A stretch of DNA of 64,000 nt from an uncultured Nitrospirales bacterium. GTDB taxonomy: Bacteria; Nitrospirota; Nitrospiria; Nitrospirales; UBA8639. Location: the NCBI GenBank assembly GCA_958295805.1, contig OY282373.1, forward strand, positions 2,769,499-2,833,498, given 5' to 3'. Below are positions 1 through 9,169 of the stretch, piece after piece; the first letter of the stretch is position 1; every line of letters begins with the position of its first letter. The translations under genes and the position numbers were made by a program. Under the pieces are notes generated by a model. The model saw only the letters and a list, made by a program, of their open reading frames with translations, did no database searches and was not told where the DNA came from.

Positions 1-465
1 TATGACTTCACGCTGATGATGGTACCTTGCGGCTGGTCTATCAACCTGAACCTGCGCAACCATCTCTACCACCATCTGACGTCCCGCCCGCATCGTCAAA
101 AAGCCAGATACCTGGGCATATACAAGGACAAGTCGATTCGTGGTATCGGAGAGATCAGGAAGCGCGTGGATTGTACGGTGGACCTGAAGGCGGAAAGGGT
201 GATCGCGAATGGCTTAGAGCAAGCCGAAGAGCAACGGATCTTAGATCAGGCTCGAAAAGCGGTGGAACTCGGCTGGGATAGCAGTCCCGAGCGTAGATTT
301 TACCTCTGCGACGAAATAGTGCCGACAGATTTCAAAAAGACGTCAGCGGGTGGAATGCAGGGGCATCGGTATTATGATCTCGGCAGACTGTTCGGCGATG
401 ACGCTCTGTCCAAGATGACGGTGACGGAGATAGCGAAGCGTCTCAGAAAAGAATCGTGGGACTAA
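1..465 (+). CDS. Hypothetical protein, 5' end outside window
   Basis: The reading frame is open from base 1, so this is probably the C-terminal 154 residues of a longer protein; an internal ATG at 16 is the first start inside the window. The product is soluble and charged, with a His-rich stretch near its beginning (NHLYHHL) and conserved-looking blocks ending in GHRYYDLGRLFGDD. I recognise no family. It is followed by the common dispersed sequence GTCATCCTGAGCGAAGCG at about 472. Function unknown. Confidence 0.6.
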   Translation, partial: YDFTLMMVPCGWSINLNLRNHLYHHLTSRPHRQKARYLGIYKDKSIRGIGEIRKRVDCTVDLKAERVIANGLEQAEEQRILDQARKAVELGWDSSPERRFYLCDEIVPTDFKKTSAGGMQGHRYYDLGRLFGDDALSKMTVTEIAKRLRKESWD

Positions 466-735
466 GTACCGTCATCCTGAGCGAAGCGAAGGATAGACTT
501 GCCCCTTTACAACTTCCGAGCCGATCCGTATTGGAGTGAGAAGCGGCTTCCCTTTTCCAAGATATTTTTGGTCGTCAAGAACGGTACACGGTCATCAGCG
601 ACGTTGCCGTAGCCGTTGCCCAGACTCGCGGCATCCCTTCGCATCACTAGAGACAGATTCCAAGTTGTCCCATATTTGCCGTAGGCGCCATTTCTTGAGA
701 GAATAGAGCCATGAAGAAATCGTGAGAAGTTGTGA

Positions 736-1143
<408 letters not shown>

Positions 1144-1247
1144 TTCACTGACGGTGAATTGAACCTCGCCGGTTTTGTCAGAGGCGCCATTTCTTTTCGC
1201 TCAGAATTTGTCCTGACCTTGTCGAACGATAACAAAAAAGGAGAATC

Positions 1248-2291
1248 ATGATTTTAGCTGGAGACATTGGCGGAACGAAAACGTATCTCGGCTTGTTTGA
1301 TTGGCACGATACGCGCGTGGCACCTCTTCGTGAGGAAAAGTTCTGGAACGCGGATTTTGAATCGTTTGAGCAGATACTCGAAGAGTTTTTAGAAACTCCT
1401 GCCGATGAGGGCGAGGGCGAACCACTCGAAGAGACTGAATCTGAACGGGTGGAAATTTCCCCGTCAATGCCTCTTCAAGCGGCCTGTTTCGGCGTGGCCG
1501 GCCCGGTCGTGGACAATCGATGCCGCGCCACCAATCTCCCGTGGACCATTGACGGAAACACGCTGACCCACACCTTGAACACGTCCGCGGTTCGGCTTCT
1601 CAATGACGTGGAAGCCACGGCTCATGGCGTGCTGGTCCTTGATCCGGAAGAAACCGAGGTGGTGCATGGGGAAACACAAGACCACGGCACCAAAGCCCTG
1701 GTCGCCCCGGGGACCGGGTTGGGGGAGGCGGTGCTCTATTGGGACGGGGAGCGGTATCATGCGTTGCCGTCCGAAGGTGGTCATGCCAGTTTTGCTCCAA
1801 CCAGCGATCTTGAAATCGACCTGTTACGATACCTGCGCACGAGTTATCTGCACGTCAGTTTTGAACGGGTGTTATCAGGGGACGGCCTTCACGTCATCTA
1901 TCAATTTCTCCGCGACACCAAGAAAAACGAGCCCACTTGGTTTGCCGAACGCTTGCCCACCGGCGACCCGGCAGCCCTCATCGCAGAAGCCGGACTCAAC
2001 GGCAAACCGGATATTTGCGTGCAAGCGTTGGACGTCTTCGTCTCGATTCTGGCCGGGGAGGCCGGGAACTGCGCCCTCAAGTCGTTGGCTCGGGGGGGGG
2101 TGTATCTGGGTGGAGGCATTGTTCCCAAAATCATGCCGAAAATCCGCGATCAACGATTTGCTCAAACGTTTATGGCCAAAGGCCGGTATAAACGCCTGCT
2201 GGGATCAATCCCCGTCCACGTCATTTTGAACGACAAGGCCGCCCTGTTGGGTGCCGCCTCCGTGGCCGCAAACGTGGGCACGTCAGGGTAA
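1248..2291 (+). CDS. glk: Glucokinase (Glk family)
   Basis: ATP-dependent glucokinase forming glucose 6-phosphate in the cytoplasm. The 347-residue product opens with the phosphate-binding motif GDIGGTKTYLGLF and carries LNDVEATAHG (sugar-binding and catalytic Asp region) and PGTGLGEAVL, all typical of the bacterial Glk family rather than ROK kinases. An acidic stretch around residues 50-70 (EGEGEPLEETESE) is longer than usual. AAAGGAG precedes the ATG. rpiA starts eight bases after the stop, so the two probably form a transcript supplying sugar phosphates. Confidence 0.9.
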   Translation: MILAGDIGGTKTYLGLFDWHDTRVAPLREEKFWNADFESFEQILEEFLETPADEGEGEPLEETESERVEISPSMPLQAACFGVAGPVVDNRCRATNLPWTIDGNTLTHTLNTSAVRLLNDVEATAHGVLVLDPEETEVVHGETQDHGTKALVAPGTGLGEAVLYWDGERYHALPSEGGHASFAPTSDLEIDLLRYLRTSYLHVSFERVLSGDGLHVIYQFLRDTKKNEPTWFAERLPTGDPAALIAEAGLNGKPDICVQALDVFVSILAGEAGNCALKSLARGGVYLGGGIVPKIMPKIRDQRFAQTFMAKGRYKRLLGSIPVHVILNDKAALLGAASVAANVGTSG

Positions 2292-2298
2292 GCCGTCC

Positions 2299-3015
2299 AT
2301 GACGATTTCCGCACCGGTTCACAATCTGCAAGAAATCGGGAAACGCGCCGCGGGCGAAGCCGCCGTGGACTTGATCCACGATGGAGCACGCGTGGGTCTG
2401 GGGACCGGTTCCACCGTGAAATATTTTCTGCTGGCTCTAGGCGAACGAGTCAAAGCCGGCCTGCACGTTCACGGTGTGCCCACGTCGCGCGAAACTGCCG
2501 AGTTGGCGAAACGCCTCCACATTCCTCTGCTTCCCGAGGAAGAAGAATGGAACTTGGACGTGGCGGTTGACGGCGCCGATCAAGTCGATCCGCAATTTCA
2601 ATTGATGAAGGGCGGAGGCGGGGCCTTACTGCGAGAAAAAATCGTGGCGGCTGCCGCGCGCCGGTTTATTGTTCTGGTCGATCACACCAAATGCGTGCGG
2701 GTGTTGGGCAAACCCATGCCTCTGCCCGTTGAAGTCACCCCGTTTGGATGGGTACAGTCCGCCAAACACCTGCAAGCGTTTGGGGGACCACCGAGGCTCA
2801 GGACACGAGCGGGGACGATGTTTCAGACTGACGGAGGCAATGCCGTTCTCGACGTTCCGGTGGACGAGATCGAAGATCCGGCTGACTTGGAAGTGCGTCT
2901 GAATCGCATCCCCGGCGTCGTAGAAAACGGACTCTTTGTCAATCGAACCTCGACCTTGATTATCGGGACACCGGACGGCGTTGAAATACAACACGATTCC
3001 TCCGTTGCACGTTGA
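2299..3015 (+). CDS. rpiA: Ribose-5-phosphate isomerase A
   Basis: Interconverts ribose 5-phosphate and ribulose 5-phosphate in the pentose phosphate pathway. The 238-residue protein has the diagnostic motifs GLGTGSTVKYF, DGADQVDPQ and MKGGGGALLREK, the last carrying the catalytic Glu/Lys region. ATG at 2299 gives the usual family length; an upstream in-frame ATG at 2251 lies inside glk. It follows glk by eight bases and overlaps the first possible start of the protease gene downstream. Confidence 0.93.
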   Translation: MTISAPVHNLQEIGKRAAGEAAVDLIHDGARVGLGTGSTVKYFLLALGERVKAGLHVHGVPTSRETAELAKRLHIPLLPEEEEWNLDVAVDGADQVDPQFQLMKGGGGALLREKIVAAAARRFIVLVDHTKCVRVLGKPMPLPVEVTPFGWVQSAKHLQAFGGPPRLRTRAGTMFQTDGGNAVLDVPVDEIEDPADLEVRLNRIPGVVENGLFVNRTSTLIIGTPDGVEIQHDSSVAR

Positions 3016-3040
3016 TGACCGATTGAAGAGGATGATGACG

Positions 3041-4651
3041 ATGTTCCTTCGCGTGCCGCAAAAACGTCATTCCCGCGAAACCCGTCCCCGACATTTGTTA
3101 TCGGGAAACGCGAATCCATGGTTAGGTTTTCAATGGACCCTTCGAGGCTCAGGGCAGGCCCTTCGCGGTTCAAAGCAGGCCTTCCGGACCCTGCTCATTC
3201 TGATGCTGGCGACGATGCTTCAATGCTCACCGTCATCAGAGGAGCCGACTTCGCAGCCCCCCATTCCCGCTGCCATTCAAACGGGACTCAGCAATCCCGC
3301 ACCAACGGCTCACCCCGTCAGCATAGCCTTGCCTGCCAACAAGACGTTTATTCACGTCTCCAAAGAGGCCATGGCATCGGTGGTGAATATTGCATCAATC
3401 CAGAAATCCGAACGATCCGGACGCCCGACTCCCTTTCCTTTTTTTGATGATCCCTTTTTTCGCCGATTCTTCGGGGAAGAATTCGAGCGTCGGTTTCGTC
3501 GTCCTCAACCTCGTCGAGAGCAAGGACTCGGGTCCGGGGTCATTGTCAGCTCCAACGGCTACATCATCACCAACCATCACGTCGTCGAACAGGCTGATGA
3601 GGTCACGGTGCTCTTGGGCGACAAGCGAAAATTTCCCGCGAACGTGATCGGCACCGACCCGAAAACCGATCTGGCCGTCATCAAAATTGAGGCAGATGAT
3701 TTACCGACGTTGCCCTGGAGCGACTCAAGTACCCTCCAAGTCGGAGAACTGGTCTTGGCGGTCGGCAACCCGTTCGGCCTGAATCAAACGGTCACCATGG
3801 GCATCATCAGCGCCGTCGGACGAGCCAACATGGGGATCGTGGATTACGAGGATTTTATCCAAACGGACGCCGCCATCAATCCCGGAAATTCCGGAGGCGC
3901 CCTGGTCAACTTGCACGGTGAGTTGATCGGTATTAACACGGCGATCTTTTCACGAACCGGCGGTTATCAGGGCATCGGGTTCGCCATTCCCAGCAACATG
4001 GCCAAAAACGTCATGAATAATCTCATTGAGCACGGCCAAGTGATCCGGGGTTGGCTGGGCGTATCGATTCAGGAAGTCACCCAGGAATTAGCCGAACAAT
4101 TCGGGTCCCCGGATGCGTCCGGGGCACTCATCGGCGACGTGGTCGAAGACAGCCCGGCTGAAGCAGCGGGGCTTCAACGCGGAGACGTGATCCGGCGCTA
4201 CAACGGCACGGACGTCAAGGATTCCGCACACCTTCGAGCCCTAGTCGCGGGAACGCCGCCCAAGGCAACCGCAACCGTCACGGTTCTTCGTGACGGGGTA
4301 TCCCTGGAACGATCCGTCACCATTGCCGAACTGCCCGAGGACGTGACGGCACTTCGAAGTTCAGAAGGCGGGACTTCCTCCAACCACGTCCTCTCGGGCC
4401 TCACCGTGGAACCGGTTCCACCCGGACATACTCGAAACGACGAAGGCGTTCTGATTACACGGGTCAGGCCGGACAGTCCTGCCCAGGCAGCCGGATTACG
4501 ACAAAACGATATTATTCTGGAGATCAATCGAAGGCCGGTCCGAACCGTTGAGGATTTTACACGCCTGACCCGGGACTTAGGTCCCCAGTCACCGGTCCTC
4601 CTTTTAGCAAAACGCGGCAACGGCACGTTTTATCTTTCCATCAGACCCTGA
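3041..4651 (+). CDS. HtrA/Deg-family periplasmic serine protease with repeat-derived N-terminus
   Basis: Trypsin-like periplasmic protease with two C-terminal PDZ domains. With the ATG at 3041 (AAGAGG nine bases upstream) the product is 536 residues. Catalytic residues are His180 (TNHHV), Asp210 (KTDLAV) and Ser284 (GNSGG). The PDZ domains lie at about 330-420 and 440-530. The first 50 or so residues are unusual: bases 3066-3184 match two dispersed repeat families, and the native hydrophobic segment (LLILMLATMLQC, with a possible lipidated Cys) begins only after them. The leader is therefore long and charged. Either the repeats inserted between start and signal core, or translation begins at ATG 3203. 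Likely role: quality control of envelope proteins. Confidence 0.88.
   Translation: MFLRVPQKRHSRETRPRHLLSGNANPWLGFQWTLRGSGQALRGSKQAFRTLLILMLATMLQCSPSSEEPTSQPPIPAAIQTGLSNPAPTAHPVSIALPANKTFIHVSKEAMASVVNIASIQKSERSGRPTPFPFFDDPFFRRFFGEEFERRFRRPQPRREQGLGSGVIVSSNGYIITNHHVVEQADEVTVLLGDKRKFPANVIGTDPKTDLAVIKIEADDLPTLPWSDSSTLQVGELVLAVGNPFGLNQTVTMGIISAVGRANMGIVDYEDFIQTDAAINPGNSGGALVNLHGELIGINTAIFSRTGGYQGIGFAIPSNMAKNVMNNLIEHGQVIRGWLGVSIQEVTQELAEQFGSPDASGALIGDVVEDSPAEAAGLQRGDVIRRYNGTDVKDSAHLRALVAGTPPKATATVTVLRDGVSLERSVTIAELPEDVTALRSSEGGTSSNHVLSGLTVEPVPPGHTRNDEGVLITRVRPDSPAQAAGLRQNDIILEINRRPVRTVEDFTRLTRDLGPQSPVLLLAKRGNGTFYLSIRP
3066..3120. repeat. Dispersed repeat, family B variant
   Basis: Contains GTCATTCCCGCGAAACCCG and a near-complementary arm CGGGAAACGCGAATCC. 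It is related to the copies at 19770, 21744, 59507 and 59611, and lies inside the coding N-terminus of the HtrA gene. Confidence 0.6.
3138..3184. repeat. Dispersed repeat, family A (tandem)
   Basis: CTTCGAGGCTCAGGGCAGGC followed immediately by a diverged second unit (CTTCGCGGTTCAAAGCAGGC). It is translated as LRGSGQALRGSKQA in the HtrA leader. Other copies occur at 43082, 47133, 60513, 61597 and 61917. Confidence 0.75.
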
Positions 4652-4796
4652 TGGATTGCTCCACCGCCATTGGTGCGTCATGGGAACGCGTTCCCTCCAC
4701 TTCATCAGACGCCGCCGACTTGATTGCAGGGCCCGCGAGTGGAATGGTAAACTCTCGTTGATTGTGCAGAAACGACTGACGACGAACATGACCGGC

Positions 4797-4874
4797 GGTC
4801 CCATCGTCTAGCTTGGTCCAGGACGGCACCCTCTCAAGGTGCAGACACGGGTTCAAATCCCGTTGGGACCACCA
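4797..4874 (+). tRNA. tRNA-Glu (anticodon CTC)
   Basis: A cloverleaf can be folded: acceptor GGTCCCA pairs with TGGGACC, the anticodon stem GCACC/GGTGC encloses loop CTCTCAA with anticodon CTC (reads GAG), and the T arm is ACGGG-TTCAAAT-CCCGT. Discriminator A and an encoded CCA end follow (4871-4874). It stands alone between the protease and the DHS-like gene. Confidence 0.93.
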
Positions 4875-4963
4875 CTTCCCGTTTCCCGCCTTTTCATCAG
4901 AGGATGACGACGTTGTTCCCAACGTCGCCCAGTTGCTTGGCGATATCGAACGAAGGAAACCCG

Positions 4964-6073
4964 ATGACGAGAAGCTTTCACGACGGTGCAGACGATGGAC
5001 TCGAAGCCCTGGAAGCCATCGATCCTGCACGCATTCATTCCTTCTCCGATCTTTTGACGGCCATGAAAAAAACCGCGTTCGGGGGCCGACGACTGGGAGA
5101 AGCTTTTGACGTACTCAACACCATGATTGCGGACCCGGATTGTCTCGTAGTGTTGACGCTTTCGGGAGCCATGACCATTGCGAAAATGGGCAAAATCATT
5201 TGCACCATGATCGACGAGCGGATGGTGCAGGCCGTTGTCTCGACCGGCGCGCTGATTGCTCACGGCATGAGCGAAGCCGTGGGACAGACCCACTATAAAC
5301 ATCATCCCTCAATGGATGATACCGAACTGTTCGAGAAAGGATATAACCGGGTCTACGACACGCTCGAAATGGAATTGAATCTGAACCACGTCGAACACGT
5401 GACCGCTGAAACCCTGAATCGACTCGACCCCGATCAAGAAATGTCTTCGGAGATTCTGACTCGAGAACTGGGCCGGACTCTGGCTGAACAATTTCCAGGA
5501 CCCGGCATCCTCAAAAGTGCCTTCCTGCAAGGGATTCCGGTCTACATTCCCGCATTTACGGATTCAGAATTAGGCCTCGACACCTCGATCTGGTCCATGA
5601 AAAAGCAAGGATCAGTTCCTTCCAGGTCAGCGAGCAACCAGGCCACGTGGGAAGCCTTACAGCACCATCGTCCGGCGTTTAACCCATTTCTGGATCTCAA
5701 CAGTTATACACGGACGCTCCTGGGAGCCAAACGACTCGGCATCTTGACCATTGGGGGCGGCGTTCCTCGAAATTGGGCGCAACAGATTCCTCCGTACATC
5801 GAAATTTTGAACCTGCGTTTGGGCACGGACATACAGCCGCCCCGTTTCCACTATGGCGTCCGCATTTGTCCGGAACCTGATTATTGGGGAGGCCTCAGCG
5901 GATGCACGTATCAGGAGGGTATTTCCTGGGGAAAATTTGTCCCACGGGAACAAGGAGGACGATTCGCAGAAGTGTTAAGTGACGCCACGGTGGTCTGGCC
6001 GCTGTTGATCATGGCCTTACTTGAAGGGACCGCCTCCGGCACGCCCGGCCAGCCCGGACAGAGTCACGCTTAG
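4964..6073 (+). CDS. Deoxyhypusine synthase family protein
   Basis: A 369-residue member of the deoxyhypusine synthase fold. Eukaryotic and archaeal members transfer an aminobutyl group from spermidine to eIF5A. Bacteria lack that substrate, and bacterial homologues have been linked to homospermidine or other polyamine chemistry, so the substrate here is unknown. Visible features are the NAD-binding style segments VLTLSGAMTIAKMGK and STGALIAHG, the LLGAKRLGILTIGGGVPRN region, and the C-terminal SGCTYQEGISWGKF. Lys324 in WGK aligns with the catalytic lysine that forms the imine intermediate. ATG 4964 is preceded by GAAGGAAA. A pyruvoyl arginine decarboxylase lies 6.7 kb downstream, which fits a polyamine context. 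Confidence 0.85.
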   Translation: MTRSFHDGADDGLEALEAIDPARIHSFSDLLTAMKKTAFGGRRLGEAFDVLNTMIADPDCLVVLTLSGAMTIAKMGKIICTMIDERMVQAVVSTGALIAHGMSEAVGQTHYKHHPSMDDTELFEKGYNRVYDTLEMELNLNHVEHVTAETLNRLDPDQEMSSEILTRELGRTLAEQFPGPGILKSAFLQGIPVYIPAFTDSELGLDTSIWSMKKQGSVPSRSASNQATWEALQHHRPAFNPFLDLNSYTRTLLGAKRLGILTIGGGVPRNWAQQIPPYIEILNLRLGTDIQPPRFHYGVRICPEPDYWGGLSGCTYQEGISWGKFVPREQGGRFAEVLSDATVVWPLLIMALLEGTASGTPGQPGQSHA

Positions 6074-6156
6074 GGTTAACCGGTTAAAATAAAGGTTGAC
6101 AGATGTCTTTCGTCCACTCACACTATGTTCGTTCGAGTCGTTTACTCAGGAACATC

Positions 6157-6867
6157 ATGAACACCTTTCCATTCCCAGCGCGCACGAGTCACCCCGGAAC
6201 CTCCAGGAAGCCACGACGTTCGAACGTGGCAATCGTGGGGCTGCTGGTTTTGAGCAGCGTGATCGTGTGTTCTGCAGGCGCCCAAGACTCCCCGTTGGGG
6301 AGCAAGGAAGACGACCGGGTTCGTGGAGATCGCCACGCACTGATTACTCTTTTGGAATATTCCGATTTTACGTGCGGATATTGCGAAAAATTCTTTCAGG
6401 AAACCTGGCCGATTTTGTTCACTGAATACGTCCAGACGGGGAAAGTGCGCCTGGTGTATCGTGATTATCCGCGAGCCGTCAGCGGTCCGAGCGTGGATAC
6501 GGCGTTAGCCGCCCGCTGTGCGGGTGAACAGGGACAGTATTGGGCGATGCACGATCGCTTATTTTCCAGCGGCAAAAAATTTTCATCAGCGGACCTCCAA
6601 CGACACGCCGAAGCCCTTCAGATCAATCTCCAACAGTTCAATTCATGCGTTGACGAAGCACGATACACCAAAGACATTTATGCCGATCGAATTGCGGCGG
6701 GCCAGTTCGGAATTCGCGGCACCCCTCATTTTGTGTTATACGTGACGGACGATCCGAAAGAAGCCGTCGTCATCCCCGGTGCCTTCCCTTACGAGGTCTT
6801 TAAGGAAGAGATTGATAAACTCCTTGAGACAATTTCGTCTCCCCGGGTCTCTTCGGATCCTCTGTAA
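6157..6867 (+). CDS. DsbA-like exported thioredoxin-fold protein
   Basis: A 236-residue protein with an N-terminal membrane/signal segment (about 28-46, VAIVGLLVLSSVIVCSAGAQ) and a DSBA-like thioredoxin domain. The redox motif is TCGYCEKF and the cis-Pro loop is GIRGTPHFVLY. It probably acts in the periplasm as a thiol oxidoreductase. Another Cys pair (ARCAGEQ and NSCVDEA) lies in the helical insert, as in BdbD/DsbA-type proteins. ATG 6157 follows CAGGA. It stands between the DHS-like gene and a zinc-ribbon gene, so its client proteins cannot be deduced. Confidence 0.85.
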   Translation: MNTFPFPARTSHPGTSRKPRRSNVAIVGLLVLSSVIVCSAGAQDSPLGSKEDDRVRGDRHALITLLEYSDFTCGYCEKFFQETWPILFTEYVQTGKVRLVYRDYPRAVSGPSVDTALAARCAGEQGQYWAMHDRLFSSGKKFSSADLQRHAEALQINLQQFNSCVDEARYTKDIYADRIAAGQFGIRGTPHFVLYVTDDPKEAVVIPGAFPYEVFKEEIDKLLETISSPRVSSDPL

Positions 6868-6965
6868 GGTGAAGGTGAACCGTTGACGGATCAGAGTATG
6901 GCGTCACGTTTTCAACGGATGGATCCTCGGACGCGACGATTGACGTTTCAAAACAGGTGACCGTG

Positions 6966-7262
6966 ATGGCAGACGCTCCAACGTTCTGGTACGTAGACTG
7001 TGGAGAAGGCGAACCGAATTTTTTTGTGTGCATCCAGTGTCTCAATGAGGTGTACCACGGAAAGATTCCGACGGTTTGTCCCACGTGCGGGACCATCTCC
7101 TCGTTCGAGGCCTTCACGCTGGATTCCATTAAAGATTGGGGCACTGCGGAACTCATTCGCAAAGCCATGCAAGCCCCTGCTGAACCCGGGAACGTCGAAC
7201 TGACTTCCTCACAACGGGAATCCTCTCTTCCTCCTCAACCTTCTGAATCTTCTCTCGTCTAA
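6966..7262 (+). CDS. Small zinc-ribbon protein
   Basis: A 98-residue protein with two CxxC knuckles, Cys22/Cys25 (VCIQC) and Cys38/Cys41 (VCPTC), separated by 12 residues, which is the spacing of a zinc ribbon. The C-terminus (from about residue 72) is low-complexity and Ser/Pro-rich. ATG 6966 is preferred over the in-frame GTG at 6957. It ends three bases before the start codon of the aldehyde dehydrogenase gene and is probably co-transcribed with it. Function unknown. Confidence 0.7.
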   Translation: MADAPTFWYVDCGEGEPNFFVCIQCLNEVYHGKIPTVCPTCGTISSFEAFTLDSIKDWGTAELIRKAMQAPAEPGNVELTSSQRESSLPPQPSESSLV

Positions 7263-7265
7263 GCC

Positions 7266-8693
7266 GTGAAAGCCGTTTCCCCTCTTCTTGTCGGTTCTGA
7301 ATGGCGAGAAACACCGAACCGCCTCACGGTGACCAATCCCTTTTCAGGCGACCCGATTGCAGACGTCAGCCTGGCCGGCCCCGAAGACGTCGAAGAGGCC
7401 ATTACGCTCAGCCAACGGGCGTTCCCCAAGCTTGCCCGATCCTCATCTCATACCCGGGCCACGGCATTGCAACGCCTGGCCGCCAAGGTGACGGAACAAC
7501 GAGAAGCACTTGCCCAAACCATCTGCCTGGAATCAGGCAAACCCGTGACCGATGCCCGGCGTGAAGTGGATCGAGCCATTCAAACCTTTTCGATTGCGTG
7601 CGAGGAAGCCAAACGCATACCCGGAGAAGTCATCCCCATGGATATCAGCCCGGGCATGGAACGTCGTCTGGGCCTGTGCCAACGAGTGCCGATCGGGCCG
7701 GTCCTGTGTATTACGCCGTTTAATTTTCCTTTGAATCTGGTTGCGCATAAAGTTGCTCCCTGCCTGGCCGTGGGGAATCCCGTTCTGCTCAAGCCCGCCC
7801 CGCAAACGCCGTTGACCGCGTTGCGCTTGGGTCAGATCATTCAAGAACTCGATCTCCCGACCGGAACCTTGAGCGTGCTGCCCTGCGAAAACGCGCTCGC
7901 GGAATCCATGGTCCGCGATCCAAGAGTTCGCGCCTTGAGCTTTACGGGGAGTGCCGCGGTGGGCTGGAGTCTGAAAGAAAAGGCTGGAAAAAAACGCGTC
8001 CTGCTCGAACTGGGGGGCAATGCCGCGGTCATCATTGAACCCGATGCCGATCTCCACGTGGCCGCTGAACGCTGTGCCGCGGGTGGTTTCTCCTATTCCG
8101 GACAGACCTGTATTTCCGTCCAACGCATTTACGTCCACGACGCGGCGCATGACGCGTTTCTCAAGCTGTTGCTCCCGCTTGTCGAATCCCTTCCGACCGG
8201 AAATCCGTCCGACGATGCCACCGTGATCGGACCGTTGATTACGGAACGCGCAGCCGTCAGAGTGGAAACCTGGATACAGGAGGCCGTCCATCACGGCGCC
8301 CGTTTGATGACCGGCGGCACGCGTCAAGGAGCGCTGATTGCACCGACCGTCTTGACCGACGTTCAACCAGACATGAAAATTTCTTGCCAGGAAGTCTTCG
8401 GTCCGGTTATCACCCTCTCTCGGTATCAGCACCTCGATCAGGCCTTGGCCATGGTCAATGACTCAGCCTACGGCTTACAAGCCGGCCTTTTTACCCGAGA
8501 CGTCAATTCGATCTTCCGGGCTTATCAGGCCCTTGACGTCGGCGCAGTGTTGGCCAACGACGTTCCAACCTTCCGAGCCGACCACATGCCCTACGGCGGG
8601 GTGAAGGACTCCGGACTCGGACGTGAAGGCGTGAAATATGCGATTGAGGAATTGACGGAACAAAAGCTGTTGGTCTTACACCTGTTTCCATAA
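7266..8693 (+). CDS. NAD(P)-dependent aldehyde dehydrogenase
   Basis: A 475-residue aldehyde dehydrogenase oxidising an aldehyde to the acid. It has the Rossmann and substrate landmarks FNFPLNLVAHKVAPCLAVGN, the catalytic Glu region LLELGGNAAVI, and the nucleophilic Cys in SGQTCISVQ. The C-terminal half has QEVFGPV and PYGGVKDSGLGREG. Overall it resembles the lactaldehyde, non-phosphorylating glyceraldehyde-3-phosphate and succinate-semialdehyde group, and the substrate cannot be fixed from sequence. The start is GTG at 7266, three bases after the previous stop. Confidence 0.9.
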   Translation: MKAVSPLLVGSEWRETPNRLTVTNPFSGDPIADVSLAGPEDVEEAITLSQRAFPKLARSSSHTRATALQRLAAKVTEQREALAQTICLESGKPVTDARREVDRAIQTFSIACEEAKRIPGEVIPMDISPGMERRLGLCQRVPIGPVLCITPFNFPLNLVAHKVAPCLAVGNPVLLKPAPQTPLTALRLGQIIQELDLPTGTLSVLPCENALAESMVRDPRVRALSFTGSAAVGWSLKEKAGKKRVLLELGGNAAVIIEPDADLHVAAERCAAGGFSYSGQTCISVQRIYVHDAAHDAFLKLLLPLVESLPTGNPSDDATVIGPLITERAAVRVETWIQEAVHHGARLMTGGTRQGALIAPTVLTDVQPDMKISCQEVFGPVITLSRYQHLDQALAMVNDSAYGLQAGLFTRDVNSIFRAYQALDVGAVLANDVPTFRADHMPYGGVKDSGLGREGVKYAIEELTEQKLLVLHLFP

Positions 8694-9169
8694 TCCGTGT
8701 CCCTTTTCAGCAACGCTTTTGTCTAAGTTCAGAAATTTTTGGCACTCCGAACTATCGGTGGTGGCCCCATACATATGACTTGCACTCTGCGCCCTGCCTA
8801 GAATGAATTTCCCATACGTTGGCGAGTGGGTAGAGCCAAATGATAGCGTCGCGGCATCCCAAGCCGTTGGTTGGGAGTTCGAAGTTCTTCACCCGCTCCA
8901 ATCTCACCGTTTTGAATGTTTCAGGAGGAGAGTCATCTCTTCTATCCTGGAGCAAGAGCGTGTCCGCTTGATTTCGGCCTCTATCCTCTATAAGATTGAT
9001 CTCCTCAGAGATTTGTCATAGAAATCCCTCCGGATAGGAAAGAGTTCTTTCCAATGTCTATCCGTATTCGAGTACACTTACAGGATTCAGCTTTTTCAAC
9101 GGCCTCCCCCAGGATGCGCGCGGCAAAGCGCCGGCCAATCAGGCACCACCGTATCGCTTGGAGCAACGG
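8694..9169. other. Intergenic region, 476 bp
   Basis: No convincing gene. An open frame at 8803-9021 (+, 72 codons, starting MNFPYVGEW) has no Shine-Dalgarno sequence and no recognisable family; it may be a gene remnant. I see no tRNA, terminator hairpin or repeat. Confidence 0.4.

Noticed and set aside
1603-2229. A 208-codon plus-strand frame inside glk in another phase
   Set aside because: It is fully covered by the canonical glucokinase frame and has no domain; a GC-skewed third position explains the open phase.
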